Positions 44,259 through 53,959 of a stretch of 64,000 nt of DNA are shown piece after piece (within the stretch, counting starts at the first letter, position 1; each line of letters begins with the position of its first letter). The stretch is from Streptococcus mitis. Its GTDB lineage: Bacteria; Bacillota; Bacilli; Lactobacillales; Streptococcaceae. The position numbers were made by a program, and so were the translations under genes. The stretch is from the NCBI RefSeq assembly GCF_001579045.1, contig NZ_KQ970263.1:294424-358423 (forward strand). Reading direction: 5' to 3'. The notes under the pieces were generated by a model. That model saw only the letters and a program-made list of their open reading frames with translations, was not told where the DNA came from and did not search any database.

Positions 44259-44951
44259 TTATTTATGGCTCAATTTCTTGGTCAAGAAGTCTCCCAAGAA
44301 TTGGATTGCAAAGATAATCAAAATGATAATGATGGTTGCCAAGATGGTCACATCGTGATTGTAGCGGTTAAATCCATAAGCGATGGCTACGTTACCAATA
44401 CCACCAGCTCCAACCGCACCGGCCATAGCTGTTTCCCCAACAAGGGAAATCAAGGTCACAGTCGTCACACGAATCAAATCTGGAAGACCTTCTGATAGGT
44501 AAACACCCACGATGTCCCAGAATGTCGCTCCGCTCGCTTGAGCCGCCTCAATGACACCACCATCTAGCTCAGCCAAGACAACCTGCACTTGACGGGCAAA
44601 GAAGGCAAAGACTGCAAAAGATAGGGGTACAATAGCCGCATTTGGCCCGATACTTGTCCCTACGATTAGGTGTGAGAAGGGTGACAAGACTGCCAAGAGA
44701 ATGATAAATGGCACCGCACGGAAAATAGAGGTAATCTTATCCAAAATCCAGAAAACGACCTTATTTTCCAAGACACCACCTGGCGCTGTCAAGACAAGAA
44801 AAAGACCTGCCACTAGCCCCAAGAACCCTCCGATGATGAAAGAAAGAACTGTCATATAAAGAGTTAGATAGATGGCTGTTCCCCAGCCTGCTTGACCAGC
44901 CCAGCCCATTTTATAGACATTTGGCAAATAGGTTTGAATCAATGATTCCAT
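44259..44951 (-). CDS. metP: Methionine ABC transporter permease
   Basis: 230 residues, five membrane segments and the EAA-type cytoplasmic loop (EAAQASGATFWDIVGVYLSEG near residue 136-156). It is the MetI-type channel of the methionine importer with MetN and MetQ. It begins 2 bases after metN ends. Its last third is duplicated at 41426-41811. Confidence 0.93.
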   Translation of the reverse strand: MESLIQTYLPNVYKMGWAGQAGWGTAIYLTLYMTVLSFIIGGFLGLVAGLFLVLTAPGGVLENKVVFWILDKITSIFRAVPFIILLAVLSPFSHLIVGTSIGPNAAIVPLSFAVFAFFARQVQVVLAELDGGVIEAAQASGATFWDIVGVYLSEGLPDLIRVTTVTLISLVGETAMAGAVGAGGIGNVAIAYGFNRYNHDVTILATIIIILIIFAIQFLGDFLTKKLSHK

Positions 44952-44952
44952 C

Positions 44953-46014
44953 TTACTGTCCTCCCTTCAATACTTTTAATTGTACGCCTGCTTGACGAAT
45001 GGCTTCTTGGGCGCCTGCCAAAGCTGCTTTTTCACCTGACAAGACCACAACTAATTCTCCAACAGGAGTGCCATCAAGAATTTCGATATTTCCATAGAGG
45101 ATATTAGCCGTCACTTGATAATGCTTGTACAATTCATTCAAAAGTGGCTCGTCTGTTGAAGCACCTGCATACTTGAGCTGCACCAAAATGCTGTTTTCAG
45201 ACAAGTGTTCCACGATTTCTTGCTTCTCGATTTTGACCATAGCTTCGTCAATACCTGTGGCTGTTGAGATAAAGTCTTGAGTTAAAGGTTGTTTAGGGTC
45301 TGAGAAGATTTCAAGGACACTGCCCTCTTCAATCAAATGTCCATCCTGCATAACTGCCACACGGTTGGCAATATCTTTGACGATCTGCATTTCATGCGTA
45401 ATTAAGACAACAGTTAAGCCTAATTTTTGGTTCAAATCTTGCAACAAGGCCAAAATCTGCTTGGTTGTCTTCGGATCAAGGGCAGAAGTTGACTCGTCTG
45501 AAATCAAGATTTTTGGATCATTGGCCAAGGCACGCGCAATGGCCACACGCTGTTTTTGCCCTCCAGATAGTTGTGAAGGGTAGTTTTCAGCACGATCTGC
45601 CAAGCCGACCAAGTCCAACAACTTAGCTACTTTAGCCTTCTTTTCTTCCTTGCTGAGTCCAGAATGTTTGAGGGCAAAAGCTACATTCTCCTCTGCTGTC
45701 TTTTGGCTCATCAGGTTAAAATGCTGGAAAATCATCCCGATATCTTGACGTTTACGACGCAACTGCTCTGCCGTCAAGGTCACCTTACCATCAAAAATCA
45801 CATCGTCGTCAATGGTAATTTTCCCTGCAGATGGCTTTTGCAAGAGGTTAATCACCCGTACAAGGGTTGATTTCCCTGCTCCAGAATATCCAACGATTCC
45901 GTAGATATCCCCTTCTTGGATGTGAATGGTCACATCCTTGACCGCTGTGATGGTTCTCTTCTTCTGATGAAAAGTCACATCGATCTGATCTAACTTGATA
46001 ATATCTCTACTCAT
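44953..46014 (-). CDS. metN: Methionine ABC transporter ATPase
   Basis: 353 residues. Walker [10 protein letters not shown] near residue 41, signature LSGGQKQR near residue 146, Walker B ILISDEST, and a C-terminal NIL domain (about residue 265-353) that senses intracellular methionine in the family. It overlaps the upstream peptidase gene by 8 bases. Confidence 0.95.
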   Translation of the reverse strand: MSRDIIKLDQIDVTFHQKKRTITAVKDVTIHIQEGDIYGIVGYSGAGKSTLVRVINLLQKPSAGKITIDDDVIFDGKVTLTAEQLRRKRQDIGMIFQHFNLMSQKTAEENVAFALKHSGLSKEEKKAKVAKLLDLVGLADRAENYPSQLSGGQKQRVAIARALANDPKILISDESTSALDPKTTKQILALLQDLNQKLGLTVVLITHEMQIVKDIANRVAVMQDGHLIEEGSVLEIFSDPKQPLTQDFISTATGIDEAMVKIEKQEIVEHLSENSILVQLKYAGASTDEPLLNELYKHYQVTANILYGNIEILDGTPVGELVVVLSGEKAALAGAQEAIRQAGVQLKVLKGGQ

Positions 46015-47380
46015 AGCTTCTAATCAGCTCCTCTACTAATTCAATATGGGTGTAATAATCGGCGATTCGCACATTTTCATCTCCGCCGTGGTCTCGGCTA
46101 TTGGCATTTCCTAGACCAAAGGCCACCATTGGAACCTCTAGGGCATCAAAGACCGTATGCATAGGCCCTGTCCCCGCTGTCGTCGGCAAGACTGAAACGC
46201 CCTGTGGATAGAATTTCTTGGCCAACTCGATCACATTGAGAATGGCTAGCGCGCTCATATCGCTGCGATAGCTCATCTCTCCCAAGGTATAGTATAATTC
46301 TACCCTATCAAAGCCATTTTTGTCTAGCTGTTTCCGAATTTTTTCCAGAACATCATGCGGTTCTAAGCCCGGAACCAGACGAACCTCTAGCTTGGCACTG
46401 GCTTCTGCTGGCAAAATCGTTTTAACTCCTTGTCCTTGATAACCTGACTGAATCCCTTCGATATTAAGGGCTGGCTCGAAAAAGAAACGTTTTAGAAAGG
46501 CTGCACGCTCCTCTTGTAAAAGAGGCAATTCCAAACCATAAATCTGGCTTATTTCCTCTGGATTTCGTTGGGCGTGAGTGTCCACCAAGGCCAATTCACG
46601 TTCATTTGGCTCTTGTACTTCTTCGTACAAGCCTTCAACCAAGATACGGCCATCTGCAGCGCGAAGAGACTGTAGGGCTTGAAGAAGATACCATGGAGCT
46701 GATTCTACAACCCCACCATAACTAGAGTGGATATCGACATCAGCGCTTTTCACCTTGGCATCAAAGGTCACAATCCCCTTATTTCCACCAGAAATTTCTA
46801 GCTGTTCCAAGGCATTTTTGGTTCCTTGTTCCCAGACCAACAAATCTGCCCCACGGAGTTTATCCGCATGTTTTTCCAGATACTTATCTAGGTCTGTCGA
46901 AGCCGATTCCTCCGCTCCCTCCATGATAAAACTGATATTGACAGGCAAATCATCATGGCGCTGCATATATTTTCTCAAAGCACTCAAACGAGCCGTGATA
47001 TGACCCTTGTCGTCATCAACCCCACGCCCATACATGAAGCCATTGCGGACCGAAAGCGTAAAAGGATCCTCTGTCCAGACCTGATCCCCATCAGCTGGTA
47101 CAGTGTCATAGTGGTTATAGAAAATCAAGGTCTTGGCATCTGGACGCGAACTCTTGAAATGTGCCATAACAAAAGGCGCTGTATAAGTCTCATCAATCTC
47201 CACTTCAGCCCCCACACGCTTGAAAATCTCACCCAGATAGTTGGCGACTTCCTTAAGTCCAATCTGTTGGGCAAAGACCGACTTCTTAGAAATCAAGGTA
47301 CGCAAAACCTCAAAATAATGCTGGGCTACATGATCCTTTTCAAATTTTTCAATCTGTTCTTGTTCGCTAGGAAAAACCAT
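46007..47380 (-). CDS. M20 family metallopeptidase
   Basis: 457 residues. Zinc ligands in [28 protein letters not shown] and the final [18 protein letters not shown], with the M20 dimerisation domain in the middle. Its position between metQ and metN suggests it frees amino acids, perhaps methionine, from imported dipeptides. No signal peptide, so cytoplasmic. Confidence 0.9.
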   Translation of the reverse strand: MVFPSEQEQIEKFEKDHVAQHYFEVLRTLISKKSVFAQQIGLKEVANYLGEIFKRVGAEVEIDETYTAPFVMAHFKSSRPDAKTLIFYNHYDTVPADGDQVWTEDPFTLSVRNGFMYGRGVDDDKGHITARLSALRKYMQRHDDLPVNISFIMEGAEESASTDLDKYLEKHADKLRGADLLVWEQGTKNALEQLEISGGNKGIVTFDAKVKSADVDIHSSYGGVVESAPWYLLQALQSLRAADGRILVEGLYEEVQEPNERELALVDTHAQRNPEEISQIYGLELPLLQEERAAFLKRFFFEPALNIEGIQSGYQGQGVKTILPAEASAKLEVRLVPGLEPHDVLEKIRKQLDKNGFDRVELYYTLGEMSYRSDMSALAILNVIELAKKFYPQGVSVLPTTAGTGPMHTVFDALEVPMVAFGLGNANSRDHGGDENVRIADYYTHIELVEELIRSYE

Positions 47381-47476
47381 ATTCTCTCTACCTTTCTATG
47401 AACTACTCTTCCTGACAATCCATGCTCTATACAAAAGCAAGAGGTGGAATTTTCTCTCCCACCTCCCTGTTTCTTA

Positions 47477-48331
47477 TTACCAAACTGGTTGATCCAAACC
47501 GTCTGATGTTTCTTCGATAACTTTTTTCACTTCATCTGTATGGTAAGCTGCAACAACTTTCTTGATAGCATCAGCCTTAGGTGATGATTCCCAATCTTTT
47601 TTCGCAACAATGATGTTGTACCATTGTTTTGAGTTTTCATCAGCTTGTTCTTTGAAGAGTGCTTTCTTGTAGTCCAATTTTGCTTCTGTAACGAAGGTAT
47701 TGTTTACAACGGCAGCGTCAACTGATGACAATGAACGAGCTGTTTGGCTAGCATCCAATTCAGTGATTTTCAAGTTCTTTGGATTTTCTTTGATGTTAGC
47801 AACTGTTGCAAGAGCAGTTCCTGAAACGTCCAATTTAATCAAGCCAGCTGATTGAAGCAAGTAAAGCGCACGGCTTTCGTTTGTAGCATCGTTTGGCACA
47901 GCGATTTCTCCGTTTGCTGGGATATCTTCTACTTTAGTGTACTTGTTTTCACTTCCATTCAAACCTGAGTAAAGGCGGATTGGAGAGATGTAAGTATCAG
48001 CAATCGCTACAAGGTCTTTCCCGTTTTCTTTGTTCCAGTTGTTCAAGAAGTTATAGTGTTGGAAAGCGTTCAAGTCTACTTCGCCGTCAGCAGTTGCCTT
48101 GTTTGGTTGTGAGTAGTCTGTGAACTCTGTAAATTCCAAGGTAATTCCGTCTTTTTTAACCAATTCTTGAACTTTATCCCAACGAGCTTCTTCAGACCCG
48201 CTACGGTTGACAGTTGCGATTTTAATAGTTGTTGCATTGTCTGCTTTCTTTTCTGAGTTGCCGCAAGCTGCAAGAGCCAAACCTGCGACTGTAGCAAGGG
48301 CTGCTAGGCCTAGCCATTTTTTAATTTTCAT
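47477..48331 (-). CDS. metQ: Methionine-binding lipoprotein
   Basis: 284 residues. Lipoprotein signal MKIKKWLGLAALATVAGLAL with lipobox LAAC, then the NlpA/MetQ fold (EFTDYSQPNKATADGEVDLN near residue 75, SVDAAVVNNTFV near residue 205). It captures methionine outside the membrane. First gene of metQ-M20-metN-metP, with a MET-box upstream. Confidence 0.95.
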   Translation of the reverse strand: MKIKKWLGLAALATVAGLALAACGNSEKKADNATTIKIATVNRSGSEEARWDKVQELVKKDGITLEFTEFTDYSQPNKATADGEVDLNAFQHYNFLNNWNKENGKDLVAIADTYISPIRLYSGLNGSENKYTKVEDIPANGEIAVPNDATNESRALYLLQSAGLIKLDVSGTALATVANIKENPKNLKITELDASQTARSLSSVDAAVVNNTFVTEAKLDYKKALFKEQADENSKQWYNIIVAKKDWESSPKADAIKKVVAAYHTDEVKKVIEETSDGLDQPVW

Positions 48332-48362
48332 GATTCTTTCTCCTTAAAAATAATACCGTACT

Positions 48363-48430
48363 AGTATCTCATACTTTCTTCAATTGCACAAATTGTTATT
48401 AGATAGCCAGATATATAGTTTAAAACTATA
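48363..48430 (-). promoter_or_regulatory. MET-box and metQ promoter
   Basis: Minus strand -35 TTGTGC (48386-48391), 17-bp spacer, -10 GATACT (48363-48368). The 17-bp palindrome TATAGTTTNAAACTATA at 48414-48430 is a perfect match to the streptococcal MET-box bound by the LysR-type regulator MtaR/MetR. It lies 23 bp upstream of the -35, a normal place for an activator site. Confidence 0.8.
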
Positions 48431-48484
48431 TCCCTAAAAATTGAGAAATCACCCATCTTACTCAGAATGGATGATTTCAAGAAA

Positions 48485-49348
<864 letters not shown>

Positions 49349-49417
49349 TTAACAGAAAAAGAGCATTTACGCCATTATATGATATCTATCTCTGTGATAG
49401 GTTTTCTTTATGGCTGA

Positions 49418-49741
49418 TTAAAAGACCAAACGTAGAACTGCTATCAAGACCACCCCAAAGAGAACAGTCCCTACCAGATTGCGATAGCGAAAGGCTACAA
49501 AAGCCGTTGGAAAGACTGCTAAAAAGTCTAACCACTTTATCTGCGGAAGGCTTCCAACTTTTCCTGTCACAACACTTGAAAGAATCAAGGCAAAGATAAT
49601 AGAGACTGGTAGAAATTTCAAAAAGCGCTCGACAATAGGTGGCAAACCCTTATACTTGGCTAGGATGAAAGGAATCATTCTTGGAATCCAAGTCACCAAA
49701 CCAGAAAAGACGATTGCCATTAAAATATACTTACTGACCAT
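49418..49741 (-). CDS. azlD: AzlD family membrane protein
   Basis: 107 residues, three membrane segments, with the AzlD signature TWIPRMIPFILA near residue 16-27. It works with AzlC in branched-chain amino acid export. It overlaps azlC by 11 bases. Confidence 0.9.
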   Translation of the reverse strand: MVSKYILMAIVFSGLVTWIPRMIPFILAKYKGLPPIVERFLKFLPVSIIFALILSSVVTGKVGSLPQIKWLDFLAVFPTAFVAFRYRNLVGTVLFGVVLIAVLRLVF

Positions 49742-50426
49742 CCAAGACCACCCCCATGGTACAACCTAGCAAGGTCGCAAACAAGACAGCTAACGACTGA
49801 GACACCATCGTCAAGAGCAAAAAGAAAGATACAGCTACAACTGCTAAAATGATGAAGAGATTGCGCAAAGGAATCCGTTTTTGCATAATCTGAAACTGGG
49901 AAGTAAAAATCCCGATAAACATCCCCACTAGGGCAAAATCTAAGCCAAAAATTTCTGGATTTGGTAGAAGTCCACCTAGAGCAGTTCCGACAACAGTTCC
50001 GACAAACCAAGCTAGATAGCTGTTAAGGTTGTTCCCGTGCATCCACATGGGGTTAATCTTATCCGTATGCACCAACTCGCCCATCAAAACGCCATAGGTC
50101 TCATCAGTCAAGAGGCTAGACATACCGATGTTTTGCCAAAGACTGGTATGACGAAAATAAGTCGACGCATGCAAACTTAGCAAAAAGAGACGCAGATTAA
50201 TCAAAAAGACCGTCATGGCAATAGCAGCTACTGGAGCTTGAACTGCAATCAAGGCTATCATGGCAAACTGGGCACTCCCGGCATAAACAAAGAGACTCAT
50301 CAAACCCATTTCTACTGGTGTCACATAGGGAGAACCGATAATTCCACAGGCAAGGCCAATACTGACATATCCCAGAGCCGTCGGTACCGCAGCTTGCACA
50401 CCCTCCCAAAATCCTTTTTCTTTCAT
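49731..50426 (-). CDS. azlC: AzlC family permease
   Basis: 231 residues from the ATG at 50424-50426 (MKEKGFWEGVQAAVPTALGY), chosen because GAGGAA is at proper distance; an earlier start would need a 63-codon extension with no family match. Six to seven membrane segments, including FVYAGSAQFAMIAL and LTDETYGVLMGEL of AzlC proteins. With AzlD it exports branched-chain amino acids. An extended -10 (TGTTATAAT, hexamer 50485-50490) lies upstream. Confidence 0.9.
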   Translation of the reverse strand: MKEKGFWEGVQAAVPTALGYVSIGLACGIIGSPYVTPVEMGLMSLFVYAGSAQFAMIALIAVQAPVAAIAMTVFLINLRLFLLSLHASTYFRHTSLWQNIGMSSLLTDETYGVLMGELVHTDKINPMWMHGNNLNSYLAWFVGTVVGTALGGLLPNPEIFGLDFALVGMFIGIFTSQFQIMQKRIPLRNLFIILAVVAVSFFLLLTMVSQSLAVLFATLLGCTMGVVLDGQ

Positions 50427-50538
50427 AAATTCCTCACTAATCATTCCTTCAGCAACTGCTTTCCAAACAGTCACAACAAAAATTATTATAACATATTCGT
50501 AAAATAGAAAAAAGTCTGCTGACTGACAAGAACAGAAA

Positions 50539-50558
50539 AAGACTGGCAATCCAGTCTT
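50539..50558 (-). terminator. Terminator after second CPBP gene
   Basis: Stem AAGACTGG-4 nt-CCAGTCTT followed on the minus strand by TTTCTG, 29 nt after the CPBP protease stop. Confidence 0.8.
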
Positions 50559-50586
50559 ACGATGCAACTTATAAACTATTTTAGAT

Positions 50587-51261
50587 TTAGTACCCAAATA
50601 CCAATAAACTAACAACGATTAAAAATGTATTCCACAAGATATGAAGGGCTATTGACCAACACACTGAACGAGTATAACGAAATAGCATACAGAACAAGAA
50701 GCCTGCTCCTGCATAAACGATGAAGTCTGTTAACACCCAGCCATACTGTAAAACATGGATGAGACTAAAGAGTGTGGAAGAAATGATGACGTCAATATAG
50801 TATTTTTTAAATTTAGATAGGGCTGTCATCAGAAGTCCACGGAAAACTAACTCCTCAACTATCGGAGCAATAAGACTGCCGTAGAGAATACGTGTCACAA
50901 AATAACTAATTCCCGTCAAATTGGCTACGGTTTCTTTTATAGCACTCCCATTTTGCGTGCTGGGAAAGATCCGAGTCGTTATATTTACCCACAAAAACAT
51001 CAATATAAAGGAAAGAAAGAAGATACCCAGATAGGACCAACGAAACTGGAAGCGACCGTACTCTTTCCAACGTTGACTCTTAACAAGAATGACAGTAGCA
51101 ACAATTCCCTCAATTACTATCAATAAAATTTGCATCCCATAAAATCCCAAATCAGATAACTGGCTCACTGAGTCTAATTTTGCTACAAGATTAAAAATCA
51201 AGTAATAGGACACAAGCACCAAAATGGTCCCTAGATAAAATTTCGTTTCTTTCCCTTTCAT
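50587..51261 (-). CDS. CPBP (CAAX/Abi) protease, copy 2
   Basis: 224 residues, about seven membrane segments, with the CPBP glutamate motif APIVEELVFRG near residue 133 and the second motif FSLIHVLQYG near residue 167. CPBP proteases next to peptide genes are thought to process the peptide or give immunity. It follows the second double-glycine peptide gene by 18 nt. It is the paralogue of 51791-52459 created by local duplication. Confidence 0.87.
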   Translation of the reverse strand: MKGKETKFYLGTILVLVSYYLIFNLVAKLDSVSQLSDLGFYGMQILLIVIEGIVATVILVKSQRWKEYGRFQFRWSYLGIFFLSFILMFLWVNITTRIFPSTQNGSAIKETVANLTGISYFVTRILYGSLIAPIVEELVFRGLLMTALSKFKKYYIDVIISSTLFSLIHVLQYGWVLTDFIVYAGAGFLFCMLFRYTRSVCWSIALHILWNTFLIVVSLLVFGY

Positions 51262-51279
51262 AGTTGATCCTTTTAAGTT

Positions 51280-51489
51280 TTATTTACGTCGTCTTTCAGC
51301 CAAACCTTCCCAGAGTCCTTTCATCCAATCAAAAGCTCCGTAAGGGCTTGGTCCAATACCTCCGCCTCCCCAAATCGGTAAAGCAATTCCACCACCATTG
51401 CCTGGGTTAACCACAGTGTTTCCTCCGCTAACCTCTTGCAATTCAGCCTCTGTCAATTCCATTGTTTCTGCAAATTGTAAATTTAACAT
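51280..51489 (-). CDS. Double-glycine peptide, VP1-like paralogue
   Basis: 69 residues. Leader MLNLQFAETMELTEAEL then QEVSGG, followed by a Gly/Pro/Trp-rich mature part (NTVVNPGNGGGIALPIWGGG...) of 46 residues ending AERRRK. The first 17 leader residues equal those of the peptide at 52526-52729, while the mature part has no obvious similarity apart from the RRR tail. Export by a PCAT-type ABC transporter is expected. Cargo function unknown: bacteriocin or signalling peptide. Confidence 0.82.
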   Translation of the reverse strand: MLNLQFAETMELTEAELQEVSGGNTVVNPGNGGGIALPIWGGGGIGPSPYGAFDWMKGLWEGLAERRRK

Positions 51490-51573
51490 CTTTTACACTC
51501 CTTCAATTATCTTCATTTGTAAACCACTTCTGCGACCTAGGATTTGCTTCAAGTGCTTTACAAGGACAGTATA
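51490..51573 (-). promoter_or_regulatory. Duplicated promoter and 5' UTR, copy 2
   Basis: The 84 nt from an extended -10 (TGCTATACT, hexamer 51568-51573) to the peptide start are a near copy of 52730-52813, with the shared run AAAGCACTTGAAGCAAATCC on the minus strand. Upstream of the -10, where an Rgg operator should be, the sequence passes straight into an rgg gene fragment. Confidence 0.75.
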
Positions 51574-51590
51574 GCACGGATATTGGAGAT

Positions 51591-51732
51591 AGCTTTCAAT
51601 ATCTTTTTGATTATTTCCTTTGGTTTGAAGGAAAATACTCATTTTCTTTAAAAATTGCCACAATACTTTTTCAAAAACATCGTATGGACGAAGCATACTT
51701 TCCAGCTCAGCTTCAAATGAAAGTTTCCTCAT
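51591..51732 (-). pseudogene. 3' fragment of rgg
   Basis: A stretch that reads FEAELESMLRPYDVFEKVLW and continues as in the rgg gene at 53019-53882, for about 42 codons with few changes, then loses similarity. It is a leftover of the tandem duplication that produced the second peptide/CPBP unit; no full regulator or shp is present in this copy. Confidence 0.85.
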
Positions 51733-51790
51733 AGTAATTCAAAACTTTTTACCAAAATCAAATACTCTGAAATTTTCATCTTTTTAAATC

Positions 51791-52459
51791 CTAGTGCAAT
51801 AACATCAAAATCTGACCAATACCATTGTAGACTATATGCAGTCCAATAGGCCAATAAATGGACTTTGTTACTCTAAACAAGACTGCAAATATGAGACCGC
51901 CACCCATATATACGAAAAAGTCTGTCAAGACCCAACCATGACTACTAATGTGCAAAATTCCAAATAATATAGCTGATCCGAGTACATCCAATCCCCATTT
52001 CTTCCCTTTTTCCAGAGCAGTCATCACTAATCCACGATAAATCATGTCTTCGAAAATGGGACCTGCAATCACAGGATAAAAAAAATACATCAAAAATGCC
52101 GTAGCTCCTGTAAAAGTAGGAGCAGCATGTTGATAAGAAATTTCATTTCGAGTAGGTGGGAAAAGAAAAAAGGTAACGAAATTCCAAACAACAAAAGCAA
52201 GCAGAGCTAAAAATGAATAGACAAGATAGGATCCTTTAAACTTTCTACTGTTGATTTGTTGCCATTTTCCCGACCAAATCATAGCAATAAGAGCAAATAA
52301 AACCACAAGAAAATTCAACATCATATCCGACAGATAATAGGTAAAGTCAGATAGACCAGTAACAAGGTTGCTGCGTAAAACTAGACCACTGAACTTCTGG
52401 TCAGCAATAACTAGTAGAAAAGCCATAATAAAGTAGTGACGTGAGATTATCTTTTTCAT
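51791..52459 (-). CDS. CPBP (CAAX/Abi) protease, copy 1
   Basis: 222 residues, about seven membrane segments, with the CPBP region AGPIFEDMIYRG near residue 135: the usual EExxxR is here EDxxxR. The second motif FGILHISSHG follows near residue 168. It lies 66 nt downstream of the VP1-like peptide gene, behind a terminator-like stem. Role in peptide maturation or self-protection is by analogy. Confidence 0.83.
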   Translation of the reverse strand: MKKIISRHYFIMAFLLVIADQKFSGLVLRSNLVTGLSDFTYYLSDMMLNFLVVLFALIAMIWSGKWQQINSRKFKGSYLVYSFLALLAFVVWNFVTFFLFPPTRNEISYQHAAPTFTGATAFLMYFFYPVIAGPIFEDMIYRGLVMTALEKGKKWGLDVLGSAILFGILHISSHGWVLTDFFVYMGGGLIFAVLFRVTKSIYWPIGLHIVYNGIGQILMLLH

Positions 52460-52490
52460 TCTATTTTCTCCTATACTATGAAATAAAGAC

Positions 52491-52518
52491 AGCCCCTACC
52501 CAAGAAAAGGCAAGGGCT
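52491..52518 (-). terminator. Terminator-like stem after VP1-like gene
   Basis: A 10-bp stem (AGCCCTTGCC / GGGTAGGGGCT with two G-U pairs and one bulge) followed by GTCTTTATTTC on the minus strand, between the peptide gene and the CPBP gene. It probably lets only part of the transcripts through, giving more peptide than protease. Confidence 0.55.
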
Positions 52519-52525
52519 TTGGATA

Positions 52526-52729
52526 TTAATAACGTCGGCGGTCATAATCAGAGTCAGGTTTATCGTTAAAATATTTCTGCCAGAAATTAGTGATCGACCA
52601 AGGGGTCCCGAACCCTCCTCCATAATCTCCTCCAATATGGATCAATGGAGGATATGCCCTTCCTCCGTAGACTGTCTCCAACTCAGCTTCTGTCAATTCC
52701 ATTGTTTCTGCAAATTGTAAATTTAACAT
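52526..52729 (-). CDS. Double-glycine peptide, VP1-like
   Basis: 67 residues. Leader MLNLQFAETMELTEAEL then ETVYGG, and a 44-residue mature part starting RAYPPLIHIGG, rich in Gly, Trp and charged residues at the end (DYDRRRY). The leader and its place next to rgg and shp match the pneumococcal VP1 communication peptide controlled by Rgg144. Start after GGAGTAGTATAAAAG. Exported and trimmed at the double glycine by a PCAT transporter encoded elsewhere. Confidence 0.83.
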   Translation of the reverse strand: MLNLQFAETMELTEAELETVYGGRAYPPLIHIGGDYGGGFGTPWSITNFWQKYFNDKPDSDYDRRRY

Positions 52730-52888
52730 CTTTTATACTACTCCAATTATTTTTACTTATAAACCACTTCTGCGACCTAGGATTTGCTTCAAGTGCTTTA
52801 TAAGCGCAGTATAACACGAAAATTGACTTATTTTAGAAAATCGCATATTTGATATTTTTTCTTATAGAAATTTCAGATTTGCGATTTT
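52730..52888 (-). promoter_or_regulatory. VP1 promoter and shared control region
   Basis: Extended -10 TGTTATACT (hexamer 52808-52813) on the minus strand with no good -35, as expected for an activator-dependent promoter. A widely spaced inverted repeat, AAAATCGCA (52837-52845) and TGCGATTTT (52880-52888), lies between this promoter and the shp promoter (extended -10 TGGTATAAT, hexamer near 52912) on the other strand. It may be the Rgg binding region for both directions. Confidence 0.55.
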
Positions 52889-52945
52889 GGTAGATTTGAT
52901 TATTTCCCTGGTATAATAAAGTTATTACTAACAAGGAGGGATATA

Positions 52946-53029
52946 ATGATGAAAAAAAGAAAAATCCAACTGATACTCCTGCTTATTTCGGAGTGGGTTA
53001 TCGTCTTCCCGTTTCTAATTAATCGATAA
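52946..53029 (+). CDS. Short hydrophobic peptide pheromone (SHP)
   Basis: 27 codons: MMKKRKIQLILLLISEW then VIVFPFLINR. Basic start, hydrophobic middle and a C-terminal EWVIVFPFLINR, the expected active form after export and trimming. It resembles the SHP that acts on Rgg144. AAGGAGG sits 6 nt before the ATG. It is read on the plus strand and its last 11 bases overlap the end of the convergent rgg gene, as is typical for rgg/shp pairs. Confidence 0.82.
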   Translation: MMKKRKIQLILLLISEWVIVFPFLINR

Positions 53030-53882
53030 GTTCTTTGTATTGCTGAAAACGCAATTCGAAGAGGGCTAGTAATTGTGGATTTTCTAATACTTGCAGAGAT
53101 TGGATAAAGTGTTCAATCTCTTTTTGATTGCTTCCTTTGGTTTGAAGAAAGACACTCATTTTCTTTAAAAATTGCCACGATACTTTCTCAAAAACATCGT
53201 ACGGACGCAACATGCTCTCCAACTCGGCTTCGAAGATTGGGATGTATGAGAAAAGTTTTCGCTCCATGAGCTCTGATATAATATTCAGAAAGCCACTTTT
53301 CATATACAGTCTATTATGTACCAACTCTTTAAATTCCTTGGATTTTTCAAGTAACGAGGTTGATAAAAATATCAAATCTTGATTACTCAAGAAATGCATG
53401 GTATTGCAAAAGAGATAGAGTTCAAACCAGGTCCAAGACTCAATAGCGTAGAGGTAGGTAGTCAAAAACTCGCTATCCTCCTCTGCTAGCGGATAGTTTT
53501 TATCTAAGGAATGGAGTGCGTTTTTAATTACAATAGCATTCAAGCAACGATAGGTCTCTGCCATCTGTTCTTGCTCGACTTCCTCCAACAGTTGCTCTAA
53601 GCCAGCTATATCTTGGTGGGCAAAGCGATCCACAACCCTCCTACCAATCTGCATATGTGGAGATTCTTGATAGTTGTTGAGCTTGTGCCCAAACTCATCA
53701 AAATTCATATTGATTCCTTGAATAGCTAGGATTAGCTTGTCCGCAGATAGCATAGACTGCCCTAGTTCAAACTTGGACAGCTGGGAAGCTGTTAGTCCAG
53801 CACAAGCCACATCTGACTGCTTGAGCTTTCTAGCCAAGCGCAACTCCTTGTAAAATTCTCCCAATTCCATTCTCTCGATCAT
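53019..53882 (-). CDS. Rgg144-like regulator
   Basis: 287 residues from the ATG at 53880-53882, after AGGAGGTGGTAAG. N-terminal XRE HTH (LGEFYKELRLARKLKQSDVA...ASQLSKFELGQSMLS) and the Rgg peptide-binding repeat domain. Its C-terminal part is also found as a fragment at 51591-51732. With the SHP it should activate the VP1-like operon. Promoter: TTGACA (53931-53936), 18-bp spacer, TATAAT (53907-53912). Confidence 0.88.
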   Translation of the reverse strand: MIERMELGEFYKELRLARKLKQSDVACAGLTASQLSKFELGQSMLSADKLILAIQGINMNFDEFGHKLNNYQESPHMQIGRRVVDRFAHQDIAGLEQLLEEVEQEQMAETYRCLNAIVIKNALHSLDKNYPLAEEDSEFLTTYLYAIESWTWFELYLFCNTMHFLSNQDLIFLSTSLLEKSKEFKELVHNRLYMKSGFLNIISELMERKLFSYIPIFEAELESMLRPYDVFEKVSWQFLKKMSVFLQTKGSNQKEIEHFIQSLQVLENPQLLALFELRFQQYKELID

Positions 53883-53959
53883 CTTACCACCTCCTAACTT
53901 TTGCATATTATATCATTATTTTTATAGTTTTGTCAAAATATTCTGACATTTAAGAGAGC

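Noticed and set aside
50427-50615. N-terminal extension of AzlC
   Set aside because: The extension reaches into the terminator of the neighbouring gene and past the -10 box at 50485-50490; the ATG at 50424-50426 has a proper ribosome binding site.
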